From positions 16,833,430 to 16,897,429 of the forward strand of contig NC_052475.1 in assembly GCF_009730915.1 (NCBI RefSeq): a stretch of 64,000 nucleotides of DNA. The letters run 5' to 3'. The stretch is from Dioscorea cayenensis subsp. rotundata (lineage: Eukaryota > Streptophyta > Magnoliopsida > Dioscoreales > Dioscoreaceae). The translations under genes and the position numbers were made by a program. The notes under the pieces are model-generated. The model saw only the letters and a list, made by a program, of their open reading frames with translations. It was not told where the DNA came from and searched no databases. Shown in pieces: positions 1-12,614 of the stretch (positions are counted from its first letter, which is position 1; each line of letters opens with the position of its first letter).

Positions 1-1134
1 GGGTATTGCTGCAAATTTATTTATTTTTTAAAAAATAATATTAATTCATTTATATATATATGGTATATATATTTTAGCAAGATATAATTAACTTTGTTAT
101 TTGATATATATCTAATTTGATCAATTGAGTTGTGAATTTAATGGAAAATTTAATTTAAATTCATGCAAGTTAAAAATGTGAATTTATGTCAAAATAAGCA
201 AGATTAGTTAAATAGAGCAATAATTTCAGTAAATTCTAAAAATGCTCTCAAATGAATGAAATGTTGTTATGCTTTTGAATGATAGATAGGTCATTATCTC
301 ATCTTTATATTATGATTAGTGATTGTTATTGAGAATAAAATTATTAAAAATTCATAGAAATTATGAGATTTGGGGTCCATATTTCATTTCTCTTTCACTG
401 GTTAATTTATCTACAAAGTAATCAAAGTTTTTTTTTTTCCTATTTTTATTTATTGAGAAAAGAACTGATAAAATTTTTTTATTAGTACTTGTAAGTACTT
501 GTATTTTATTTATATCTTTTCATTTTCTTGGATGAAATGGAAGTGCAAAATCTAACAATATGAATGAGTATGAATGAAGCACAAGTTGGTCAAAATAAAG
601 TATGCAATAAACACAAGCAAGCAAGACAGTGATCCATATTTTATGCCACTGATAGCAACAAAACCTAATTTATGCATCACAGACAGAAACAAACAATCTT
701 TCAAATTAACCGATAAGTTCGCGAACAATAATGTCGATATGAATAAAGGAATCTTCTCCGTCTACTGTTTGATATCAAACAAACAAGTTCGACACTTTGC
801 TAGTGAAGCCAAAATTATTAACTCTTTGAATGAATATCTTACAGAAAAAACTCAACAGCAATCGATAAGAAAATTCAATATATCGTTGTCGTGCATAATG
901 CAGGTTTGATACAGTCTTTGTATTGACATTTCTTGCAGTTTCACACCTGTTTATACATAGAAAATCGCCTCGCAAAGTAAAAAAATCAGACAAACATGGT
1001 CTTATTTACATACACGACACTCGACACTAGTATTTCGAGCAATACATGATATAGAGCTGTTGCCGATAGATGGAAGTAAACCAAGTCATTTGCAAGTCAT
1101 GACACTAAAGAATTTACAATTGGTAACTGATTGT
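1..1134. other. AT-rich 3' flank, no gene seen
   Basis: This stretch lies downstream of the RING-H2 gene that ends at 1135. It is strongly AT-rich with T runs near 427-440. Short open frames exist on both strands (for example 574-909 +), but they show no recognisable motif, no splice context and no composition change, so I treat them as chance. The part next to 1135 is probably the 3' UTR of the minus-strand gene. Confidence 0.6.
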
Positions 1135-4100
1135 TTACACTCTTTGGTTCACCTCAGCAGCATCACTGGTTTCAACATCAATAACAACTGACTCGGAGAC
1201 TTCTCTTCTTATTGATACAGAGCCAACTTGGTTGTCTTGCAGAACTCTGTCGTTTATGTGTCTTTCGGAGGATTGTTGTTCGGTTTCTGTCACCGCATTG
1301 ATTTGTCCTTCATTGTTTGTGAGGTCGGCTTTTGTTTTGTTTTCTGGAAGAAGAGAGACTCGACAAAGGGGACACGTGGTATTCGCGGTGAGCCAATGAT
1401 CGATGCAATCCACGTGAAAGGTATGCCCACAATGAGGTATTCTCTGAAGCTGTTCATCTGATTGGTAGTCGTTTAAGCAGACAGAACATCTGAAAAACAG
1501 TGGTTTAATTCTTTGGAGAAAAGATTTCGTTACGCGATAAAGAATAACAGAATAGAATACAAAAGGCAATTGTCATATTTGATTGGTATGATAAAAGGTT
1601 TTCGATGGCCATGTTCTATTCCTTCACGTCAAGCGATGAGATTGTTACAATAAATTCAGCTGATTATATGTAGATACATTTGTGTGTGTATTTTTCAACA
1701 AAAAACATACCAGTCATCTTCGATCATACTACAATTACTCTATCTGAAAAGTATAGAAGTATGGTAACTGATTCTAAATTTAGTCTTTATCCAAAACTTC
1801 GAAATTTGGCATCATTTATTATCTCAAATAAATTGGCAATTTCATTTTGGTACAAATGAAGAATGACAACTGGGTCGATGGTGGAACTAACAAAGACATC
1901 CATAATCAAACATTGCATATTTTCATGTGCTTCTATCATCTAATGTTAAGACATTCTCTTTTCTCTAGAGATACCACATCCATCTTACCTATGTTTTATA
2001 AATCATCCGATTAAACACTTCTCAATTGTGTTTTTATATCCATGCCAACATTTACTAGTGGCAATGAATTAAAAAGAAGATGAATTAAAACACTAATAAC
2101 AGCAACCAGATATTCACTAGTAGAAACAATTAGAAACCAATATTTTCCATAAAACTATCAATTATGGTTGTCCTCTACATCCATTCTATAAAACCTAACA
2201 GAATAATGCAGATGCAAAATCATAAGATTGACTGTTATTTTTGGATACATAGATTACTGATCCTCAATTCCATGAACTTAAATACAATAAAAATAATGAA
2301 AACCATTTATTATATTTCCATAAGGAACCCTACAAACCGTATTCTAGTTTAAGTTCACATTAAACATTTCAAACACTTCAATTTTGGCCTCATGGAGTCT
2401 GCTCTGAACTACTATATATCTAGGCAGTGTGATATGGCAGAAATAAAGGTTATTTTGGAGAAAGCCATCTTCAATTTGTTGAATCTTTATATATATGTGC
2501 TCTGAAGTTTGAACAAAACGGTCTAGTACATATTTTCAATACCAATAACATGGAGCCACAGTCTAAACCTCTTTTTTAAGATGATTGCATGAAAATAAGA
2601 GTCTTGAAAACCATGTTTCATAGTTACATAAATGTGTTAAATTATAGCAAGTAATACTTAAGAAATAACAAAACCCACATGCCATTTGGCGATGATGAGA
2701 TCTTAGTTGATGCAAGTAGAGAAGGTGCCAACTTAAAGTTAGTGATGTGGAGAAACACTTTAGAAGTAAAGAGTTCAAGTTAAGTAGGGTAAAGATAGAA
2801 TATCTGGAACATAATTTTAGTAACAAAGCAAGTAGAATAAAGGAGGGTTCGGATAGATGATACTGAGATAGATAGAAGTAGAAATTTCCAATACCTAGGC
2901 TCTATAATCCAAGAAAACAGGGAAGTTGTAGAAGATGTCACAAATAGTATTAAAGTAAGCCTAGTAGAATGATAGGGAGCTTCTAGAGTTTTACATGATT
3001 ACATAATACCTCTTACATTGAAAGGTAAGTTTTATACAACTGTTGTTAAGCAAACTATGATGTACAAGGCAGAAAGTTGGGCGGATAAGAAACTTTGATA
3101 AGCATGGTTGAGATGAGAATGTTGAGATGGATGACAAACATTATTAGGAAGGACCAATTAAAGAATGAATTTATCTAAAATATGTTAGGAGCAATACCTA
3201 TTACTGACAAGTAAAGAACGAACTGCTTAAGATAGTATGGATATGTCTTTAGATGACTGGTAGATGCCCTATAAGTAAGGTGGAAGCTCTTCAAGTGAAT
3301 GGTCGTAGGAGAAGACGTAAAAAGCGTTTTAGCAAAAACTTTATAAAATGACATATCTAAGTTTCGTTGATCTAGTCTTTTGGCCCTTGATGAAGTAACA
3401 TGGAAGGGAAAGATTTATGCAGCCTACCCCAAATAGTTGGAACTAACGGCTTGTTATGTTGTTGTACGTGAATATTATGGGAAGTTGTGAAACTATGAAT
3501 GCTAACTCACTCTTCAACCATACTCTTAATAAGTTGAAAATTATGAAAACCTCATTCAGTCAAAGTAGAATAAATATACAAACAAAGGCAGACTTGCACA
3601 CAAATAATATGGCCATATTTACAACAAAAGGCTAAGATTTTAAATTCTGTTACACATTGAAGTATCCAAAACAGTCCAAGAGCAAAATGTTTGATACAAA
3701 ATCCTCTTTGTAAGCAAAATTTTTTTAACAATCTTCAAGCATAAATGACAGGCTTCTATTTTTTCTTTCTACATCGGTTCTATTAAACAGGTAAAGTAAT
3801 TTAGCTAGGATTTTCAATGGCTATCTTTGGGCATAACTCATCATCTGACCACGGCAACATAGAAACTCTCAGATCAAAACCTTCCCATATTTCAAATGAT
3901 ACTTCACATCACTGATGATCATTTTCAGAATCAGATGAACATGTATAAAGGAATAGGTAAAACCAGACCTAAAGCATACATACAACTAATTGTTAGAAGA
4001 AACAAGAAAAAAAGGTGTTTCAAAAGATCTGGTTCTATGCCGAGTTGGAAGTCTAAGGATATACCAACAGATAAGAGAGATATTGTAGCAGGGAAATATG

Positions 4101-5079
4101 ACATACAGGACAACACAAGGAGCACCTGTTTATCCTCTCTTGATTCCTGATACAATTATGGACCTTGCCTCATCATTTGAGTATAGAACACAAAATTAAA
4201 TTAGTCAGTTGAAAGAAATCAATAGAATATTAATATATAATGCAAGTATGCAGTGACAATTTTTCATCATGCATTTAAAAACTCTTGATAGTACGAAGGT
4301 AAGTTAAATATGATGACATTTTAAGAAGGTGGGAAGGAAAATTAACTGGATATAGCATCACTGGCGTTAATATGGAACATTAACAATTATCCCCAAATAG
4401 TCAGCGCAAGTACAAGAAATACTAGCAGATGGTGAAATAGGCCATAATTTCACTTTCCTTAAAGATTTATCCAAATCTAAGTGACAAACAAGCATGAACT
4501 AAGCAAAGACTTATTTTACATCCCCATCAAAGCTCAAGGGAGAAAAAGATGAGGTCAACATCATCTACAAACAGATTAAAGTTTTCAAAACACAACAAGT
4601 GCACATTGCCAAAGCAGTAAAAACAAACCTAGCACATTCAATGCAAGACATAAACATGAATAAATCTAGATGTAAGATCACTCACTGTGTTTCTCTAATC
4701 AAGAAGCTTTCTTTGAACACGACAATCGGAAGCATTTCCCTGACTTCCTTCTTGATGCCTGGCTCTGAGATCTATACTTCCATTCACAAATAAATAAATA
4801 AACAAATAAACAAAGAGATGAAAAATTAACAGAACATTATGAAACTCCATCCACATCAACAACCCTTACTCTTGGAGCATCTGCTCTGCTCAAGTATGAA
4901 GCTCTCATCCTCAGAGACTGCCAGTTTGCTCTCCTTCTTCTCAAATAGAACAAATAGAACAAGAAAAGAAGTATAAATGTAAAGAAAACTGGAACTGAAA
5001 AGATGAAGGTTTGGTAAAGCTTTAGCTCAGGTGAAGCAGCTGAGCAATGGCTAGGAGGGTTTGAAGAACTACAAGACAT
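1135..5079 (-). CDS. ATL58/59-like RING-H2 membrane E3 ubiquitin ligase
   Basis: Three exons join in phase: 5079-4870, 4771-4686 and 1489-1135, giving 216 residues. Donors are GTAAGG and GTGAGT; the acceptors are ATAG and TTTCAG. Residues 24-46 form one hydrophobic membrane segment followed by RRRR. Residues 75-90 (GIKKEVREMLPIVVFK) match the conserved GLD-type region of ATL proteins. The RING-H2 ligands are all present: C100, C103, C119, H121, H124, C127, C138 and C141, with W131 for E2 contact. The family (Arabidopsis ATL7/58/59, somewhat over 200 aa) consists of membrane-anchored E3 ligases that pass ubiquitin from an E2 to a substrate; the substrate here is unknown. The start at 5079 is the first ATG in frame and gives the family's N-terminus. 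Intron 2 is 3.2 kb and holds a LINE remnant. The C-terminal tail after the RING (about 142-216) is acidic and polar, with no domain. Confidence 0.9.
2668..3466 (+). mobile_element. RTE-type LINE 3' remnant in intron 2 of the ATL gene
   Basis: Reading the plus strand across several frames gives the end of an RTE-clade reverse transcriptase. Near 2690 there is a decayed FADD active-site box (now FGDD). Then come a FQYLGS-like box near 2894, AESW near 3071, MLRWM near 3122, and a terminal KIYAAYPK-LELTACYVVV-like end near 3412-3466, typical of plant RTE elements. Stops and frameshifts occur throughout. The remnant lies antisense to the host gene and wholly inside its 3.2-kb intron, so it probably explains part of that intron's length. 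The 5' part (endonuclease) is missing, as expected for a 5'-truncated LINE. I saw no clear target duplication. Confidence 0.8.
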
Positions 5080-6729
5080 CACCAATCTTCTTGAATCTCA
5101 CAGTATAAACAAAAGCACAAACAATGGAACCAAATCAACAACAAAAATCATCAGCAATGCAAAACAATTAGTTGCACTACAAGAACAATGAAACTAAACA
5201 AGAACAACAACAAATGTGCTCATGCATCTTGAAGAAAAACACATAAAAAGCATGAAATTGAACAGAAAAAAGGGGGTAATTTTGCAATAGATCTTAGATT
5301 GCTAAAAGCAATGGCAGTGAGTGCCAGTGATCAGATTGCCAAAAAAGGGGAAGATGAAAGTGAAAGAGATTTTTGTCAGTAGATTGGAACATAAGAGGTG
5401 TTGTTGTTAGCAGGATTTGTGTTTGGTTACTATTTATTTTTTATTTTTAAGAAAAATATTAAGTTTATTATTATTATTAGTAGGGTTTTTTTTGTGAATA
5501 CTGAACTTTGGAAGGATTTTTGTTTATTTCCGGTTATCCAATTATTATTATTATTATTATTATTATGAATTATTATTTATTATTATTATTTTAATTGAGA
5601 TCAGTTGCTCTCACTCTCTCTATATATTTTGTCTGAAGATGTAGCATGGTGAATAATGTGGAATTATTATTATTATTATTATTTTTTTAATAATTGTAGT
5701 GATATTTATAAATAATTGAAATAAAATATATTGATAATGTTTTTTTAAAAAGAGATTAATAAAGTTTTAAGATGGGAATAGGAGTCAAACACCTTTATTG
5801 GGTGATCTTTTTTATTGAGGTGAATTAATGACTGGACTTGAGTGGTGTTTTGTGTGATTGAGCAATAAATATCAATATTTATGGATTTTATAAAATAAAT
5901 CTTAATTTATCATCCTATTTTCTATTATGTTAAATTTTGGTAATCAAATGAGGGTAAAGTTATTTTAAAAAAGTTTTTGTTATTTTTTTTTATTATTTTT
6001 TTTGTCACAAGGGTGTATATGTAAGCAATGGTGGTTTGGAATTTTTATGGGGTTGTATATGTAAACTTTATAATAAATGAAATAAAACTTAAAAAAAAAA
6101 AAAGGATGGTTTTTTATAACCACAAAAAATATATACATAATTATGCATTTATTTTTATTATTACTATTTAAAAATTGGTCTTCCATTTTTGGGCCTATAT
6201 ATAAATATGTCACCTTCACCATACTGTATTAAAAAAGAAGTAATAATTTTTAAGGATAATCATGAAGTATTAATTAATCTATGTTCATTATACAATTTCT
6301 TAGGATTCTCTACGTCAATATTAAAACAAATAAATGTTTGAGAGAATAAAGTAAATATTCACGCAAGGAAAAAAAATTATTTTTTTTTAAGGTCAATTAG
6401 TTAATAGTAAAGCGAAATTCACTTGAGTTATAATAAACCATTCAGAAAAATTTTGCTACCAAGGGACTAACACATAAACATGTCCTCAACAAGCCTATTT
6501 TCACAATAAAAACCAACAAATTAAGATCAAAGTATGCATAAACATACCAACAAAGGATTTTAGTGCATTAAGCTTGTTAACACAACATCGTTATGTCACC
6601 ATCGATGATGTATGTTAAACGAAAAACACGAGTAAACAACAACATATCATCGTTAAATGATGCATGAATATTTACAGATATTGTAAAACAAATTTGCCAA
6701 CAAAAGTCATCATCTTCCTGCAAAGAAAT
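5080..6729. other. Intergenic region: ATL 5' side and DUF2062 3' side
   Basis: The first 300 bases are the probable 5' UTR and promoter of the ATL gene (minus). An (ATT)n microsatellite lies at about 5538-5566, with more ATT runs near 5575-5590 and 5660-5680. The rest is AT-rich with no open frame that resembles a protein. The part just below 6730 is the probable 3' UTR of the DUF2062 gene. Confidence 0.6.
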
Positions 6730-9700
6730 CTACACATTTCTCATTTTAACCTTGATCTCTGCCTGAGGATAAACCGGCTTTTTCGGGCTGGGCGGAAGAC
6801 TACTGAACTTCTGAATGAGGAACTTGAAACATGGCAAGAAAAAAACATAAAGTATGCCGAGAATGAATGGTGCTGCAACAAACCATCCTAATAACTGCAT
6901 GATGAGAAGTGATAAGAATGATATAGTGAAGAGTTTAAATGATGACGATAAACACAAGTAGCGATAATCTGTATGCATTCAATAAGAAAATACGGAAATT
7001 TAGAGCAAAACATAGAGAGCATTGTCAGAACAATATGATTGCATGTTTTCAGAAATTTCAGGGATAAAAGATAACAACTTCTAACACATACATTAATTAC
7101 ATGATGGATTATAGCAAAAAGTTAGAAAATGGAATATGTTTATATTCTTATGAGAGTTTAAACAAAAACTCTCATATAGTGATATATCAACTTATTTAAT
7201 TGACCAAGATGTATCCTAATCACTGAATAGAAAATAATAGAGGCAAAGACCAAAATACAGCCTTATCAAAGTTTAGAACTTGGAAGACATTAACAGTCCA
7301 ATGTCCCTGTGAAACAGGGCTTTGGGAGGTGTTTTAAAAAAAAAATGAATACAACTAGTTAAATAAAACATGTTATATTGTTTCATTTAGGTAAAACTGC
7401 AATTTTGGACCATGATCTATACTTTTATATCCTATGTTTGAACTATGACAGAAATTTTGAGCCCTCATTCAACAAATAAATAAATAAATAAATAAATAAA
7501 AGGAAAGAAGAATTAATGGACTGAACCTTTTTTCTTTTTAAATTATGAGGACCAAAATGAATTCTTGGGTATACTTCAAGGACCAAAAGTGCACTAATAC
7601 CTTCCATTCAACATAACTCAATAAACCCATTCTACATGTTTGAATATGCATTCATGGAAGCCCACTAGTATCATGATCCCATGTGGGTTGATGATAAAAC
7701 AACTACATCGTTATTGAAGTTTAACTCCTCGTGAAACAATATCAGTGAAAACGATATTTTTGCAAAAGCGTGGATCACATGAAGTTAAGAAAGCAAAATC
7801 TGAGTTTTGAGAACCAACCGCATGGAAGATACTAAGCAGTACGTCTCTTGTGGCTTGGCCTGTGAAAACCTTTCTCAGTGCATCCGATGTTAATGGAAAA
7901 TGAGGCCCTCCAGAAATGATTTCACCCAAGCGCAGGAAAGGTATCACCAGACTACTCAACATCCAACAACCAGAAAACATTTAGGACATTTATTTAACTT
8001 TTAAAACAAACTCAAATTTCAAAGGAATCAGAACACACCACACAAGAAATACTGGCCATCAAATTCAAAAGCATTAAAGGGATGATGATACTCCGAAATA
8101 ATAAAATTAGCAGGCATGACTTCAAAGAACACAAGAAACACACAATTGCACAGATTTTATGCATAAACTGCTTTGTAGTAAATTCACAGAGTCATTGACA
8201 AATCTGCTTCTTCAACATTAGATAAAATCTTTTATGTTAGGATTTAACAAGAAAAATTCAACATTCTTAACACACAGACTTAGCAAATTTGGTGAAAATA
8301 AATAATATCTGAAAAAATAAGTCGTCCAAAAATTGTCAGTGTCATGGCATGCAACTGTAAAATGTGGTTTCGTGCTATCATCAACAATGAAAAATATATC
8401 GCACACTTAGGGAACAAGGTGATACATTTTGCTGATACACAGGCAGAATTACCTAAACTCAATTGGAGTTGCAACAAAATTTGCTAGCATCACACTTGGA
8501 GTATGGCAGCGATTTCCAATTAATGCAATAGCCATGCCACATAGGATAACAGTGACTCCTGTCAGAGACCCAAAAAGAATAAATAATCCAAATTAAAATT
8601 TAAGAAGGAGGGGGGAAAACAGATGCATGTAAAAATTAATAACTAAATGTTTGCTCAATGTTCTTCATATTTACTCCGCTTACTGAAATGTAAATCACAG
8701 TTGGAGAAGAATCCATCACCATAAAAGTACAAGAAAGGAAAAGAATGGAAGAGCTAAATAATAAACTGTAAACCTAAATAAAATTTCATGATGAGAAGAA
8801 TTGGTTTTTCCATATGAATATGGTTTTATTAATAATTATTTTTTGTAAGTAGTGATGGCAATCCAGTAAATTTGGACCTGGACCAACAGCATTTTAAACT
8901 TCTTCTAAAACTGATTTATATTTCCAAGGTTGTTAAAGCCTTTGATGCATGAAAATGTATCTAGGACAAACTTGGAGAGTTCTGGTATTGAAGTTAAATA
9001 AGTTACAAACTGGGAAAAGAAGATTTAAATTACAAAAAAAATACACATTGGGAACAAGACTTGTTTATGCCTCCAATTGCTAGAATTGGAAATACTAAGT
9101 CTTAAATGCCCATTGGATCGAATTCTTTGGCTTTTGAAACAACGTAATGTAAAATGAAGTGTTTTAAACCATTACTATTTGACCGAGAATGGACCTTCTG
9201 GAAATACTCGCCTGCAACATTCCACTTAAAAGTGATACAAAAGTCAGGTTATTGGAATACCACAAATTGGAAATGGTCTAGAAACTTCCAAAACTCTAGG
9301 AAATAGCATGAGGGAAAAATTTTATGTATAAAATAAAAGAGGAGTATAAGTTTCAATTTTTGTTAATTGGAAGTTAATGCCTGATGACCAACTCTTGGTT
9401 AAAAATCATCAAGTGGTCCAGCTCTGAAACTTTAGCAATATAATTATGTATTGGTAGTAAAGTTTTAAGACCCGTCCACAAAATCTATTAAATTGGGGAT
9501 AAAATGCCAGTTATGCTATGCCCCTCTTAAATTTTATTTTTTCCCCAGAGAGCATTCACATTAATTGAATACACTAAAACCAAATAAAATGTATACTAAT
9601 CTGCATTCATGCTCTATAGAATGTTTCAGATGAGGGAAATAGAAGGAAAGCCAGGAATGGAAAATGTCGAGAGGAAAGAAAAGAAGATTTCACTACTCCA

Positions 9701-10964
9701 TTTTTTTTGTTTAAGTATAAGCATTTGTAAACACCAGAAGACAACAATCTTCCACATCGTCTCCTCTTCAACACTATTTTCCCACAACCCAAACATAGCT
9801 TTAGAGTTAAAAATGTCATTTCACCTGGAAAAAATTATTTAGTAATTGTATAGTTTTAAACTTAGTCTTTCAAAAGACAATAACTGATATGCTGGAAGAA
9901 TCCCTTGACTCAGATTGTAAACTCAATCTCCTTTTTGTGACAAAAGCACCACTTTTTAATGGTAAAGAACTAAACATTCTTTAAACAAAAGTTTCATCAT
10001 ATGTAACCTAAACAAGAATGCCAAGAATAAAATAAAAACAATAATCTTGATTTATTGGATAAGTTCAAAGATCAAGTTAGAAGAAAACAGCAGAGAAAAT
10101 TTAACATGAATACATTCTAACCTAAACCATAAGTTAAGAAAGAGAGAGACAGCACAGAATATACTCCAGACAAAACTATTACTTGAGCAAAAACCAATAA
10201 GAAGAACAACAAGATGAAAAGGAACAGAGATAGAACTATAGAGGTAAAGGAAAGAACAAAGAAAGAAAGGCTTTGAACAAATATAAATAAAGAGAAAATA
10301 TAGGAAGAAAGAGCAACATATAGATGTAAAAGATGCTGAAATCAGAACGTGTAGGCAATGCATGAATTCACTTTGTCATCCCCCAAAGTTTTCAAAATAA
10401 TTAATTTCAAGCACAACCTAAGTTTCAAGAAGCTAAATTTCCAAAAAATTCTACATCTCATAAACTCAGCCAAGAGATCAGCTTCATCATCCCCAACCAA
10501 AACAGAAGTAAAACAAGTCATAATTCACTCCATAAGCACAAAGATCAGTACAGTTGCAGTCGTCATACCACAAATTGGGAACACACCCAAAGTAAATCCA
10601 AGAGCAGTAGAAAATGCCAATTGCTTAGGTTCAGCACCCCTACACAAAAAAAGCAAACAAAAAATACTCAGCAGAAAGATAAATGAGGAAAAAAATTACA
10701 GATTTGAATAGTCAGCAGAGAACATGGAGTTCGGATCATCACCACTGTATTACATCCAATTATAAATATCTCAAATCCATACCAAATATATATAAAAAAA
10801 AAACTTTATATATCTCCCAGCATATCATATGACTGCATGAAATCCTACAACAAATAAAAAAAGGAAAAACAAGGGGGAAAGGACTACCTTCTGACAATCA
10901 GCAGGAGTGGATCAATCACCTTCTTATTGAACCAAGACAGTAGACCAGACTTCCCAATCGCCAT
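6730..10964 (-). CDS. DUF2062 domain integral membrane protein
   Basis: Five exons join in phase: 10964-10888, 10639-10569, 8558-8453, 7951-7819 and 6894-6730, giving 183 residues and a TAG stop. Residues 33-64 (LAFSTALGFTLGVFPICGVT and on) form a membrane segment with the G-x-x-x-G-x-FP-x-CG signature of DUF2062. Residues 66-95 contain PSVMLANFVATPIEF, and a further strong hydrophobic stretch lies at about 125-155 (LLGWFVAAPFILGILYVFF). The tail is proline- and lysine-rich and probably faces the cytosol or stroma. The plant family is short (about 180-190 aa) and widely conserved, but I know of no settled biochemical role, so none is claimed. The donor of exon 4 (GTTGGT) is weak but keeps the conserved HALLGW junction. 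Intron 2 is 2 kb; intron 4 holds an AAAT microsatellite. Confidence 0.88.
7473..7501. repeat. (AAAT)n microsatellite
   Basis: About seven AAAT units lie in intron 4 of the DUF2062 gene. They are non-coding. Confidence 0.9.
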
Positions 10965-12180
10965 GTCGCACACCAAATTCCCCAAATAACAAAGTCTCAA
11001 GACTTGATTTTGAGGCTGGAATCCCTCACCACAAAGGCTGAATCAAAGAAAAGATCGGCGCTTTTTACTGAATCTCAATCCAGCACTGAATCAACGCAAA
11101 GAGAACACGAAAAAGAAGATAAAAACAACGATCTTTGGATTGGAATGATCGGTGCGTCCCACTCCAATTTGTTCCCAGTTGTGATTTCTCAAAGAAGGAA
11201 CTGGAATCGGTTGATCTCTCTCACTGGCTTGCTTTTCTTTTTCCCAAGGATGCCATTAATGGCGCTTGCGTGTTTTCTTTCAAGAGCTGAGATCCAGCCA
11301 GGAGCAAGAAATAGGGATGGTTTTTTTATAGGGATTGTTTTTTATCCATCGAATATATCTTTGATTTTATTTTGGGAAAAAAAATTAGAATTCCAACAAA
11401 GTGTTATATAAAAATGCACTTTTTTTATGTATTTTTAAAGGAAAGTAGGAGAAGGTCCCTCTAACTCATTTTGATTTCTAAAAAAAACTACTCCAAGTTT
11501 GGAGTTTGATAAACTTTGATGAGGAGTAAAAAAGCACAGGATTGGTTAAAAATAAATAATAAAAAAAGAAGAGCTGAAAAGTAAATAAAAGAGTGAGAAG
11601 TGAACAAAATCAAAATGTGCAATGAGTTTTTTTTTTGGTAGTTTTTCATTATTATTATTATTGCACCACAATAATAATGAAAACTTTACTTTCATTGCAA
11701 AAAATAGATATTAAAATTAGAACAAGTAATGAAAACTTTACTTTTTAGTGCACTACAATCGTCAAAGAAAAAATTAACAATTTTTTTTTAAAAAATTATA
11801 GGATAAACAACTCTCAACATTTTTGTGTGATTAACATTCAAGCCACTTAGCCTTATAAAATTATGATTTGATCATTAATTGTAGTTTTTATTGTAATTTG
11901 ATCACTCAAACATACATCGCTGATGACTATCATATGTGATATACTACATAATATATTTTATTTCTTAAAACTGGCATCATGTGATAGCTATTAATCGTAT
12001 ATACTTGAGTGATTAAATTATAAAAAAAATTAAAAATAAGAGATAAAATAATTTTTTTTTAAATTAATTAGGTGACAAAAAAACACACACACAAAAAGTA
12101 AAAATCATTTAGATTGGTTATAAATAAAGCAAGGGTCGGGCGTAAAACCTTGAAAATTCACCTAACTATGAGCATGCGTT
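10965..12180. other. 5' flank of the DUF2062 gene and AT-rich spacer
   Basis: The first 300 bases above 10964 are the probable 5' UTR and promoter of the minus-strand DUF2062 gene. The plus-strand open frame at 11004-11411 has no motif and overlaps this leader, so I do not call it a gene. From about 11420 to 12180 the DNA is AT-rich with an ATT run at 11649-11661 and no gene. The left end of MULE 1 may lie here, but I could not find a terminal repeat matching its right end. Confidence 0.55.
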
Positions 12181-12614
12181 TCAATGAAACCAAATGTTAA
12201 TGCACTGTAAACCGACTAGGTGACTCTTTGTGTTCTTCTTATAAGCGTGGTCGCACTGTAAACCTTTCTTGTTCTTGTTCTTGTGCCTAGGACTGAGTTC
12301 TCCTTGTTCGTTCGCCGACGAGCTTATTCTTCTCTTCGCACTCTCGACTTCCCAGAAAATCGTGAGCCTTCCTGGAAACAAAAACACAAGCAAAAAGGTA
12401 AGGAGAAGTCGGTCGACTTTTGTGTGCTTTTCGTGTGTGTTTTTGTGGATTTCATGTGTAGAATCTGACATTTGGCGGTGTGGATTTCATGCTTTCGTGT
12501 GTATTATTTTGGGTTTTTGGATTTTTTCTGTGTAATATACATTATGTCCTGTGTAACATATCCTTCTTTTGTGTAAAATGTGATCATTTTGTGTAATTTC
12601 AATTGAATACAGAA

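Noticed and set aside
574-909. 111-codon open frame on plus
   Set aside because: No motif, no splice context and ordinary AT-rich composition; it lies in the 3' flank of the ATL gene.
10052-10363. 103-codon hydrophobic open frame on minus
   Set aside because: It lies inside intron 2 of the DUF2062 gene; the hydrophobic look comes from a pyrimidine-rich strand.
11004-11411. 135-codon open frame on plus
   Set aside because: It overlaps the leader of the DUF2062 gene on the other strand and resembles no protein I know.
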